Positions 58,012-64,000 of a stretch of DNA of 64,000 nt are shown here, one piece after another. Both the position numbers and the translations under genes were made by a program. The DNA lies in the IMG/VR virus record IMGVR_UViG_3300021478_000002, positions 1-64,000 of that record; one strand, 5' to 3'. Source of the DNA: a virus. A model generated the notes under the pieces. The model was given only the letters and a program-made list of their open reading frames with translations. It did not search any database and had not been told where the DNA came from. How positions within the stretch are numbered: position 1 is the first letter of the stretch; each line of letters starts with the position of its first letter.

Positions 58012-58251
58012 ATGAAGCACTGTAGCTTTTGCGAGGAGCCGATCTTGAAGGGAGAAGCTGCGCGGGTCTTCGGCGAGCCGCTGCACCAGGAATGCCACCT
58101 GCGCTTGATCTTCGGTTCGGTCGCCCACCTGGAGCGCCGGTGCGGCTGCTTCGTGCCGGGATCGATGGAAAGCGATCCGCTCACCATGACCAAGCGCCAA
58201 GCGGCGCGCGCGGCGGTCCTGCTCTTCGGCGTAATGTCACGGAGCAACTGA
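58012..58251 (+). CDS. Small zinc-finger-like phage protein
   Basis: 79 residues. HCSFCEEPILKGE, HQECHLR, RRCGCFVPG make a likely zinc site; this layout is common among small phage proteins. Starts 9 bases after the previous stop. Confidence 0.6.
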   Translation: MKHCSFCEEPILKGEAARVFGEPLHQECHLRLIFGSVAHLERRCGCFVPGSMESDPLTMTKRQAARAAVLLFGVMSRSN

Positions 58252-58318
58252 CACCACCATCCTGCTGCCGGAGGAATACTGACAACTGCATGTGATAGGC
58301 TGATGCCTGCGAGGGCTT

Positions 58319-58747
58319 ATGGACAAAAAGTTTGAGCGTGCACTACGAAAGGCGTGTAAAGAAGCGGGCGATTGGAGGGCTCAGGCTCGTCATGCTGCGA
58401 AATATCTTCGGCAGGCCGTTAAAGCGCCGACGGAGGAAGAGTCGGGCGACTACCTGGAGGAAGCCAGCCAATGTATATCTCAAATGTTCGAAGTATTCTG
58501 GGATCGCAAAGAAGGCAGCGCCGAGAACAAATACCTTGATCCGAATTACACACCGGACCCGCTTTTCGGGGATATTCCCTCCACGAGTCAGGTCCACCTT
58601 CCAGAAAGGGCTTGGCATCTGCTCTACATGCAGGCCAAGAGGGATGGCGTCGATATCCACACGGCGCTCGCCCGGCTGATCCTGCACGAACCATACGAGC
58701 CGCCGGAATTCCCCAAGCTGGATTTTGGTGGTGGCCCGGTCCAGTGA
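58319..58747 (+). CDS. Hypothetical protein
   Basis: 142 residues with GAGGG ribosome site. Helical first half (KFERALRKACKEAGDWRAQARHAAK), then an extended middle and a helix (LLYMQAKRDGVDIHTALARLI). A weak CTGACA-ACTGCATG box lies at 58279. Unrecognised. Confidence 0.6.
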   Translation: MDKKFERALRKACKEAGDWRAQARHAAKYLRQAVKAPTEEESGDYLEEASQCISQMFEVFWDRKEGSAENKYLDPNYTPDPLFGDIPSTSQVHLPERAWHLLYMQAKRDGVDIHTALARLILHEPYEPPEFPKLDFGGGPVQ

Positions 58748-58754
58748 TTGGCCA

Positions 58755-58799
58755 TTTCACCCTTTGCGGTTGACAACTGCATGCGATGGTCCGTATATT
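58755..58799 (+). promoter_or_regulatory. Promoter module E (leaderless type)
   Basis: TTTCACCCT (58755-58763), 6 bases, TTGACA (58770-58775), spacer with ACTGCATGCG, TATATT (58794-58799), then GTGAAT and ATG 58806. The predicted start falls on the A of the ATG with the TATATT choice, or one base before with GTATAT. Confidence 0.75.
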
Positions 58800-58805
58800 G
58801 TGAAT

Positions 58806-59126
58806 ATGAACAATGTTTGCCAATTCTGCAATGTCGAGCACGCAACCACGGTGCCGACCGTACACCTGAACGGAACCAGCGCCGAGGAGCTGCGTGATCA
58901 GCTCGACGCCGCCGTCGAAGGGCTGCGCGCCGCCCGGCAGGCCGTGGTGCAGGCCGCACCCAACGGGCGCGACTACTACGTGCAAGACGCCATCGCGCGC
59001 GGACGTGCCATGGGCGCACACGAACGCCGCTGCGGCGAACTGACCCGCATGCTGGCCGAGCTGGAAGAAATGCGCGACCACGTGCAGGCCGTCATCGACT
59101 TCAAGGCCGCGCAGCGGGCACGATGA
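58806..59126 (+). CDS. Small Cys/helical protein, leaderless
   Basis: 106 residues. VCQFCNVEH at the start is a Cys pair with His. Residues 22-100 are helical (EELRDQLDAAVEGLRAARQAVVQ, RMLAELEEMRDHVQAVIDF). Unrecognised. ATGA overlap with the next gene. Confidence 0.6.
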   Translation: MNNVCQFCNVEHATTVPTVHLNGTSAEELRDQLDAAVEGLRAARQAVVQAAPNGRDYYVQDAIARGRAMGAHERRCGELTRMLAELEEMRDHVQAVIDFKAAQRAR

Positions 59127-59710
59127 CCGCCCGCGAGATCTTCGACGGGATAGCGCCGCTGGTCGCGCCGTTGCTGGAGGCGGAGTTCGACCGGCGCGAC
59201 TCCTGCATCCTGGCCACACGGGTGGCGATTGAGACGGCGGCCTACTTCGGCATCGAAGCAAGGCCGCAGCCGGTCAAGGTGATGCTCCTGAACGCCACCT
59301 TCGCGCGCCACGTTGCCGAGGGCTTCGCGGGTGTCGACCGGAACCAGCCCTGTAGCACCTGGGGCGACGATTCCTGGGGCGTCGGCATCGGTATGGGCAA
59401 GCCGAACGAGCCGAACCGTTGGGACGGGCACCTGATCGCCGTCGCCGACGGTGCCTTCGGCGATTTCAGCATCCAGCAGGCCGAGCGGCTGCAACGAAAT
59501 ATCTACACCGGCCCGGCGCTGGTCGGCCCGTACCACGAAGAGGACATGTGGAGGGCGATCCACGAGCCGAGCGGCACCGTGGTCGAGTATTCGCGCACGC
59601 TGGACAATCAGTGGCGCAACGCGCCCGACTGGAAGGATGAGGCCCGCCGCCGCCCGATAGTCGGCAAACTGGTCCGCGCGCTGCGCGCGAGGGAGGTCAG
59701 CCGGTCCTGA
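59123..59710 (+). CDS. Possible papain/transglutaminase-fold protein
   Basis: 195 residues. DSCILATRVAIETAAYFG (Cys28 at a helix start), WDGHLIAVADG (His103) and GDFSIQQAERL (Asp114, Gln119) give a Cys-His-Asp order typical of transglutaminase- or NlpC-like folds. Related phage proteins of this type are known but of unclear activity. It closes the operon behind promoter E. A small hairpin (GCCCG/CGGGC, 59723-59735) follows. Confidence 0.55.
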   Translation: MTAREIFDGIAPLVAPLLEAEFDRRDSCILATRVAIETAAYFGIEARPQPVKVMLLNATFARHVAEGFAGVDRNQPCSTWGDDSWGVGIGMGKPNEPNRWDGHLIAVADGAFGDFSIQQAERLQRNIYTGPALVGPYHEEDMWRAIHEPSGTVVEYSRTLDNQWRNAPDWKDEARRRPIVGKLVRALRAREVSRS

Positions 59711-59784
59711 CTGGCCTTCCAGGCCCGTGGCGGGCTTCCTAGTGTGACAGCGGGCCATTCTACGCGCTGTAACCCAACTTTGCC

Positions 59785-59814
59785 TTGCTTGTGGCGACGT
59801 CGCGGGCTTACTAT
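59785..59814 (+). promoter_or_regulatory. Promoter ahead of RNA element copy 2
   Basis: TTGCTT (59785-59790), 18-base spacer, TACTAT (59809-59814). The predicted start at about 59821 is the first base of the hairpin, so the RNA would begin with GGGCC. Confidence 0.5.
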
Positions 59815-59820
59815 GCGTGT

Positions 59821-59861
59821 GGGCCGCCGGGACGGCCCTAACCCAAAAGCAATAGCATCCC
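59821..59861 (+). ncRNA. Conserved hairpin-plus-tail RNA element, copy 2
   Basis: GGGCCG (59821-59826) / CGGCCC (59833-59838), loop CCGGGA; tail TAACCCAAAAGCAATAGCATCCC. The stem is one pair longer than in copies 1 and 3. It lies 53 bases before the next ATG. Confidence 0.6.
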
Positions 59862-59913
59862 GTTCCCCCCTAACGGCACACACAGCAAATTTAGAGAATA
59901 GGAGAGCTTTGTC

Positions 59914-60597
59914 ATGGGTTTCCAACGTTTTATAGGCTTTGCATGGGTTCCAGGTCCCGGCGAGCCGACTGATCCAGGATTCGGCGGCGGCATTCCCGCA
60001 CCGCCCGATCCAGGCTGGGGGATTGGCAGTGGCCTGCATCCTTCGCATGGGCTGCCGGGCGGCGGGCACATCAGCACCGGGCCGATCTATCCCGGCGGGC
60101 ATCCCGGCAATAAGCCTCCGGGGCGGCCCATCGTTCCTCCGCATCCCGGCCAACGACCGCCGATGGGCGGCGCTCCGCCGCATCCGTGGCTTCCCGGTCA
60201 CTGGGACATCATCGATCCCGGCTGGGGCAAACCGCCGTTGATCGGATTTTTGCCGGTCGATCCCGGCTGGGGCGTTGACACTGGGACCGGACCCGATCAG
60301 GGCCTGCCGCCGACCGGAGCGCCTCCGGTGGCGGGAATGCCGCTACCTCCGACCGGCGCACCTCCGGCACCGGGCCAGGGTCTGCCAGGGACACCGCCCA
60401 CGAAGCCGCCGGTTGTCGGCGGCGGCCCGATCACGGGTCCTGGTGGTGGTGTCTGGGTGCCCGTCGATCCCGATTGGGGAGTGCCCGGCTGTCCCGGTGG
60501 CAAACCGCATCCGCCCATCTGGGCGTGGATTCCCGCGCCGCCTGATCTGAGCAAGCCGGTGCCGGTGCCGCCCGAACCTGCGCCCGCGCCGAAGTAG
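59914..60597 (+). CDS. Pro/Gly-rich protein
   Basis: 227 residues with TAGGAGAG ribosome site. Low complexity, rich in PG, PP and GW, with repeats like (D/P)PGWG(I/V/K) (residues 34, 102, 119 and others) and PPxGAPP. No signal peptide. Similar Pro/Gly-rich proteins occur in proteobacterial phages. Possibly a flexible virion or surface spacer. Upstream element 59821 and its promoter suggest individual control. Confidence 0.7.
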   Translation: MGFQRFIGFAWVPGPGEPTDPGFGGGIPAPPDPGWGIGSGLHPSHGLPGGGHISTGPIYPGGHPGNKPPGRPIVPPHPGQRPPMGGAPPHPWLPGHWDIIDPGWGKPPLIGFLPVDPGWGVDTGTGPDQGLPPTGAPPVAGMPLPPTGAPPAPGQGLPGTPPTKPPVVGGGPITGPGGGVWVPVDPDWGVPGCPGGKPHPPIWAWIPAPPDLSKPVPVPPEPAPAPK

Positions 60598-60678
60598 TCG
60601 TTCAACGAGTTGGCGAGGCAGGAGCTGGCCGCCGGATGCTTCCCGGTCCTGCGTCCAGGCCGTCGACCTGCCTCGCCA
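60598..60678. other. Intergenic stretch with no recognised feature
   Basis: 81 bases between the Pro/Gly-rich gene and the next promoter. It contains no convincing ORF, promoter or repeat. Confidence 0.5.
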
Positions 60679-60707
60679 TTGCATGTGCGCGGCGCTTGGA
60701 CTATGAT
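60679..60707 (+). promoter_or_regulatory. Promoter ahead of RNA element copy 3
   Basis: TTGCAT (60679-60684), 17-base spacer, TATGAT (60702-60707). Good sigma70 match. Predicted start near 60714, 13 bases before the hairpin of copy 3. Confidence 0.6.
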
Positions 60708-60726
60708 TGGGACGTCTTTCGCCGCC

Positions 60727-60769
60727 GGGCCGCTGGGACAAGGCCCTGACCCCGAAGTGATAACATCCC
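60727..60769 (+). ncRNA. Conserved hairpin-plus-tail RNA element, copy 3
   Basis: GGGCC (60727-60731) / GGCCC (60742-60746), loop GCTGGGACAA; tail TGACCCCGAAGTGATAACATCCC. The 14-base tail end AAGTGATAACATCC is identical to copy 1. Confidence 0.6.
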
Positions 60770-60872
60770 ACTCAGTTTTTACCGTATCGCCGCCACAGCG
60801 ACTAGCCCTCGCGTCCACGGCGGCGTTCCCACTCCATGTGTAGCCGCTTAACCTTGCCGGGGTGGGGCAACA

Positions 60873-60901
60873 CGGGGCAGCTTTCATTACGGGCTGCCCC
60901 G
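60873..60901 (+). terminator. Strong hairpin between RNA element and membrane gene
   Basis: CGGGGCAGC / GCTGCCCCG, 9-bp stem, 11-base loop. No T-run. It lies 27 bases before ATG 60928 and might act as an attenuator or stabiliser in this leader. Confidence 0.4.
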
Positions 60902-60927
60902 TTCCAACTCCGTTAAGGAGAAGACCT

Positions 60928-61092
60928 ATGACGATATCAGTCCTGTTTCTGGTGATCGCAATCGTGCTCTTCGCGCTCGGTTCCTGGAGCCGCTGGTGGG
61001 CCACCCAGCAGCAAGCCTACTACCCGACCTTCGTCTGCGGCGGCCTGTTCTTCTGGGCCCTCTCCCAGCTCTGGCCGATGCTCGCCAAGTAA
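60928..61092 (+). CDS. Small two-helix membrane protein
   Basis: 54 residues with TAAGGAGA 7 bases before ATG. Helix 1 (SVLFLVIAIVLFALGS), a short loop (WSRWWATQQQAYYP), helix 2 (TFVCGGLFFWALSQLW). Size and topology would fit a small holin-like or envelope protein, but no lysis gene is nearby. The 214-base leader carries the structured elements above. Confidence 0.65.
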   Translation: MTISVLFLVIAIVLFALGSWSRWWATQQQAYYPTFVCGGLFFWALSQLWPMLAK

Positions 61093-61337
61093 CAAAGTCC
61101 TCCATCCCTCCCTGGCTCACCAAGTGAGCCCGCTCCCGCGTTAAGGAACATTAATTTTGACACGTGTGCCTCGCGCCGGTCGTGGCATTCCCAGCACGTC
61201 ACGCGCTTGCCGATGAACAATCGCAGGCGAGTCAGGTCCGTCACCGGCACCACGTAACGGTGCCCGCAGGCGAGAACCACCAGATACTCCTGCGGCCCCA
61301 GCCGGTGGAGCCCGATGACGGTGGTCCTGGTGTCCAT
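61020..61337 (-). CDS. Minus-strand CGH-CxxC protein
   Basis: 105 residues from ATG 61337. VVLACGHRYVVPV and RVTCWECHDRR repeat the CGH...CxxC layout of the genes at 51137 and 53707, and this supports coding even though it overlaps the membrane protein gene by 73 bases at its 3' end. The last 35 residues may be an artefact of overlap. No promoter was found. Confidence 0.45.
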   Translation of the reverse strand: MDTRTTVIGLHRLGPQEYLVVLACGHRYVVPVTDLTRLRLFIGKRVTCWECHDRREAHVSKLMFLNAGAGSLGEPGRDGGLCYLASIGQSWERAQKNRPPQTKVG

Positions 61338-61385
61338 ATCGGGTCGCGCCGCCAAATTCTACCATCAACGCCGCCCGCGCCACTC

Positions 61386-61408
61386 TTGACAACTGCATGC
61401 AGATCAAC
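61386..61408 (+). promoter_or_regulatory. Orphan TTGACA-CATG box
   Basis: TTGACA (61386-61391) and ACTGCATGCAG follow the family pattern but no -10 or gene lies close. The rest of 61409-61677 is AT-richer than the flanks and has two GCTAAGTG repeats and an inverted CTTAGG/CCTAAG pair (about 50 bases apart, ending just before the next gene). No ORF seen. Confidence 0.4.
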
Positions 61409-61677
61409 AACTTACAGGCCATAACTTCATAGTTAGCTCTAAGTCGGTGTGTCAATATCGCGCGTTTTGGGCACTGCGGACACCCGCCCGCTGCACCACC
61501 CCTGAGGGTAGGACCCAAAAACATTCGCGTGCTAAGTGCGTTCAAAACGCGCGCCCGCTGCGTTAACGTGCGCTAAGTGATTGAAAGTAAGTGCGGGTTT
61601 CGGACGCGCCCATCTTAGGGCATTTACGACCCACTTACTACCACCCGTACATACCCTATGTCCTAAGGTGTTGACTT

Positions 61678-62604
61678 ATGACCAACACCAAACGCAACAC
61701 CACGAAGCACACGACCACGAAGCACAGCAAACCCGCGAACTATCGCAATATTCTGCAATTGCAGAATGCGAAAACCACAAAGGGCGAAGCGCTCGGGTAC
61801 ATAACTGGTATCTCGTATCTCGCACCCGCTAACGAATCGGGAGTTATGAATACTTGCCAATTCGCCACAACAGGCCCCGACGGCTGTCTAGATGTATGTA
61901 TCTATAAACAGGGTCGCGGGCGATTCACCAACACCATTAAGGCGCGCATCGCGAAGACAGTCTTTTTGCATGAGCACCGCGAGGACTTCTTAAACAGTTT
62001 GCGTTTTGACATTGAAGCGCTGCGGCTGAAAGCTTCGAAGCTTCGATTCTGCGCAGCATGCGCCACTATCGTGAAGGCGCGCACTAGCAAGGGTCGCGAG
62101 CGCCGCAATTGCCGCAAGTGTGGTAACGCGCTTGTGGCTGTGAAGTTTGCGGTACGTATCAATGGAACATCGGATCTAGCGTGGATACCGATGCAAATGT
62201 CGGCTGAATTCCCCGACGTCGAATTCTATGACTACACGAAGCTTCCGAAACCGTTTTTGCGCACGCGTCCCAACTATGCAATCACTTTCAGCCACACAGG
62301 TTACAACGCGTCCGATTGCATGCAAGCGCTCGCGAATGGTGTAAATGTGGCTGTCGCATTTGCGCTCAAAAAAGGGCAGCCGCTACCCGAGACTTGGAAC
62401 GGGTACAACGTCATAGACGGAGATACTCACGACTTGCGCTTTTTGGACGCGCGCGCGGTCGTGGTGGGTCTCCGTGGCAAGGGTACTTCGTGGAAACAGC
62501 CGACCGCGTTTATGGTAGATCCGAACGCGCAAACGCAAACCTGCATTATGCCAGCACTAATTCAGATCACAGCCGCAGCACAGCCGCAGCAAATCGCAGC
62601 ATAA
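61678..62604 (+). CDS. Conserved phage protein (DUF7227-like) with zinc-ribbon insertion
   Basis: 308 residues. Family landmarks: GYITGISYLAPA, TTGPDGCLDVCIY, GRGRFTNTIKARIAKTVFL, RINGTSDLAWIP, FPDVEFYDYTK, NYAITFSHTGYN, GVNVAVAF, VIDGDTHDLRFLD and VVGLRGKGTS. I know this as a very widespread phage protein of unknown function. Residues 124-152 (FCAACATIVKARTSKGRERRNCRKCG) are an inserted CxxC-CxxC ribbon that most relatives lack. Weak ribosome site. Confidence 0.75.
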   Translation: MTNTKRNTTKHTTTKHSKPANYRNILQLQNAKTTKGEALGYITGISYLAPANESGVMNTCQFATTGPDGCLDVCIYKQGRGRFTNTIKARIAKTVFLHEHREDFLNSLRFDIEALRLKASKLRFCAACATIVKARTSKGRERRNCRKCGNALVAVKFAVRINGTSDLAWIPMQMSAEFPDVEFYDYTKLPKPFLRTRPNYAITFSHTGYNASDCMQALANGVNVAVAFALKKGQPLPETWNGYNVIDGDTHDLRFLDARAVVVGLRGKGTSWKQPTAFMVDPNAQTQTCIMPALIQITAAAQPQQIAA

Positions 62605-62616
62605 GGGGAAAAAACG

Positions 62617-62874
62617 ATGAACACACAGCCGATGTATCTTGACGGAGTATTGACAGCACGTGAAGTTATGGCCACGAATGACAGCGCGCGCCTTATGTGG
62701 CGCATGGTGTGGCGCTCTATGCGCCATTGTGGCGGAATGGAGCGCGCGGACGCGCTGCTATTGGCACACCACACCACACGCGTGGCAATGCGCGCGCGTT
62801 TGCTCGCATGCGCCTATAGCGCGGTGTGGCTGTCAAGCTGGGAGAGAATGTCACTCTCGGGAGATGTGCGCTAA
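62617..62874 (+). CDS. Hypothetical Met/Arg/Ala-rich protein
   Basis: 85 residues, ribosome site AAGGGGA. Sequence is basic and hydrophobic (LMWRMVWRSMRHCGGMERADALLL, RARLLACAYSAVWL) without a clear domain. TAATG overlap with the next gene. Confidence 0.55.
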   Translation: MNTQPMYLDGVLTAREVMATNDSARLMWRMVWRSMRHCGGMERADALLLAHHTTRVAMRARLLACAYSAVWLSSWERMSLSGDVR

Positions 62875-63062
62875 TGGCACGCGTCATTTGGTCCGCGCGC
62901 TGCAAATCGGGGTATACGTTCAAGGGTCGTATCTGCAATCGCGCCACACCGCGCGGAATGCTCCTATGCTCTGATTGCCTTACAGCCGAACGCATCCCAG
63001 CACAGCCGAAATTAGGCGTATTGCGCGCGCTGCTAGTGGCTGTGCTCGCGATTTGGCGCTAA
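62874..63062 (+). CDS. Small Cys-containing protein
   Basis: 62 residues. SARCKSGYTFKGRICNR...MLLCSDCLTAERI gives four Cys as in a zinc ribbon. The end is hydrophobic (LRALLVAVLAIW), possibly a membrane helix. Confidence 0.55.
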   Translation: MARVIWSARCKSGYTFKGRICNRATPRGMLLCSDCLTAERIPAQPKLGVLRALLVAVLAIWR

Positions 63063-63085
63063 GATGCGCACGGTATCCCGTCTAT

Positions 63086-63796
63086 ATGATGGGTGTCCGT
63101 TTGCACCTTAGACCACAGCCACGCGGGCGACCACAGCCGCAGCACAGCCACGGACAGCCGCAGCCGCAGCCACGCGGGCGACCACCACGGGCGATAGCTC
63201 CACAGCCACGCGGGCGACCCTCACACCACAGCCACGCACAGCCACAGCCACGGGCGACAGCCACGGGCAATAGCTCCACACCACAGCCACGCGGGCGACC
63301 ACAGCCACGCGGGCGACCCTCACACCACAGCCACAGCCACGGACAGCCGCAGCGCGGGCGACCCTCACGCGGGCGACAGCACAGCCACGGACAGCCACGG
63401 GCGATAGCTCCACAGCCGCAGCCGCAGCACAGCCACGGGCGACCACAGCCACGCGGGCGACCCTCACAGCCGCAGCGCGGGCGACAGCCGCAACACAGCC
63501 ACGGACAGCCACGCGGGCGACCACAGCCACGGACACCACAGCCGCAGCGCGGGCGACAGCCACGCGGGCGACCACAGCGCGCGCAAATCACTGAAAAGAC
63601 ACGAAATACCGCGCGTTTACGCGTGCCATGGCGCGTCCGCGCCACTACTCACGCGTGTATTGCTCCTATCGGTAGGCAAGGGGAGAAACCCTACCGCCAT
63701 GAAAACAAAGGGGCGTTAACGTTCTGGCGCGCATCCGCCACGTTACACCGGTGTGGTACTGTGCATTTCACCCCGATAGTACGAAAAACGGGGTAG
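63086..63796 (+). CDS. Low-complexity protein with eight PRGRP (AT-hook-like) cores
   Basis: 236 residues from ATG 63086 or 63089. The first 170 residues repeat QPRGRP (eight PRGRP), QHSHGQP and PQRGRQ; PRGRP is the core of an AT-hook. The last 60 residues are ordinary (KTRNTARLRVPWRVRATTHAC). The repeat DNA is open on both strands and in several frames, so coding is not certain. No ribosome site was seen. Confidence 0.35.
   Translation: MMGVRLHLRPQPRGRPQPQHSHGQPQPQPRGRPPRAIAPQPRGRPSHHSHAQPQPRATATGNSSTPQPRGRPQPRGRPSHHSHSHGQPQRGRPSRGRQHSHGQPRAIAPQPQPQHSHGRPQPRGRPSQPQRGRQPQHSHGQPRGRPQPRTPQPQRGRQPRGRPQRAQITEKTRNTARLRVPWRVRATTHACIAPIGRQGEKPYRHENKGALTFWRASATLHRCGTVHFTPIVRKTG
63106..63590. repeat. 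Long GC-rich low-complexity repeat (CACAGCC / GCGGGCGACC)
   Basis: About 480 bases built from short blocks such as CACAGCCACG, CGGGCGACC and ACGGACAGCC in irregular order. The + strand has almost no T except in CTCCACA and ACCCTCACA units. Not a clean tandem array; no constant spacer. Unusual within this genome. Confidence 0.85.
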
Positions 63797-63919
63797 TTTT
63801 CGCCAGACGTAGAAAATTTGCGGGCACTTTTTGGGCACGGCCAATTTCAAAAAGCAATTTGGATTTTTTCGGGAGGGTGGCCCGGCGCTGGGCTGGCGCG
63901 CACTTGAAGTGGTAGAGTG
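63797..63919. other. Intergenic, no recognised feature
   Basis: 123 bases. Contains TTTGCGGGCACTTTTTGGGCACGG-like text in two short GGGCAC repeats, and a T-run at 63863. No clear promoter. A hairpin ACCCCG/CGGGGT lies just before it, over the previous stop. Confidence 0.4.
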
Positions 63920-64000
63920 ATGCCAATGTTCCGGCTGGTAAAAACACTCGACACCGCCGAGCCCGCCTACTTCCTGCTGTGCGATCACCGGCAATGCATG
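63920..64000 (+). CDS. Partial CGH-type small protein at right edge
   Basis: Starts ATG 63920 and is open to base 64000 (27 codons). MPMFRLVKTLD, then YFLLCDHRQC resembles the 'L.CGH' start of the CGH-CxxC family, with D in place of G. The remainder is beyond the window. Confidence 0.45.
   Translation, partial: MPMFRLVKTLDTAEPAYFLLCDHRQCM

Noticed and set aside
63106-63590. CRISPR array
   Set aside because: No constant repeat length and no unique spacers; blocks are 7-12 bases in irregular order.

Overview
The window is about 64 kb of a temperate tailed phage (siphovirus type), seen as a free genome or an integrated prophage. It is GC-rich, with tightly packed genes that are nearly all on the + strand. 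The head module is lambda-like: gpW-like joiner, portal, S49 protease with an internal scaffold start, DUF2190-like cement protein and HK97-fold capsid. A long tape measure and a -1 frameshifted tail chaperone follow. With recombination genes and a serine integrase, this points to a lambda-like siphovirus of a GC-rich, probably Gram-negative host. The host itself cannot be named. No terminase, endolysin, tRNA or rRNA gene was recognised. The first ORF runs in from the left edge and the last runs off the right edge.

Layout. 1-2511: end of a tail fibre with a self-cleaving S74 chaperone. 2513-12081: head and neck genes and the probable tail tube. 12093-29516: tail chaperones (gpG/gpGT), tape measure, tail tip, large tail proteins and a second, collagen-like S74 fibre. 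29521-30975: two regulators on the minus strand (Xre and AraC families) separating late from early genes. 31001-31417: control region with two promoters and five 11-bp tandem repeats. 31418-39561: early operon with a YqaJ-type exonuclease and RecT (a two-component recombinase), an HNH-helicase fusion and many small proteins. 39605-41356: large serine integrase. 41353-45091: small zinc-ribbon proteins, a VRR-NUC nuclease, an O-like replication initiator with 24-bp iterons inside its own gene, and a P-like partner. 45246-59710: accessory region of short, translationally coupled genes, including an AcrVA2-like gene (56224-57300). 59711-61092: Pro/Gly-rich protein and a small membrane protein, each behind a promoter and a shared RNA element. 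61678-63796: a compositionally different block ending in a long low-complexity repeat.

Three signals link the parts. First, at least five near-identical promoter modules (TTTCACCCC box, 6-7 nt, TTGACA, a CATG box in the spacer, then a -10) place the predicted transcription start on, or within a base of, the A of the ATG, so the genes behind them look leaderless. The integrase promoter is a relative that shares a 13-nt spacer block with one of them. Second, a hairpin with a conserved 3' tail, possibly a pseudoknot, occurs three times, upstream of the major capsid gene, the Pro/Gly-rich gene and the small membrane protein gene. Third, zinc-ribbon insertions and mini-proteins recur throughout, including inside RecT, the tail chaperone extension and the 61.7-kb gene.
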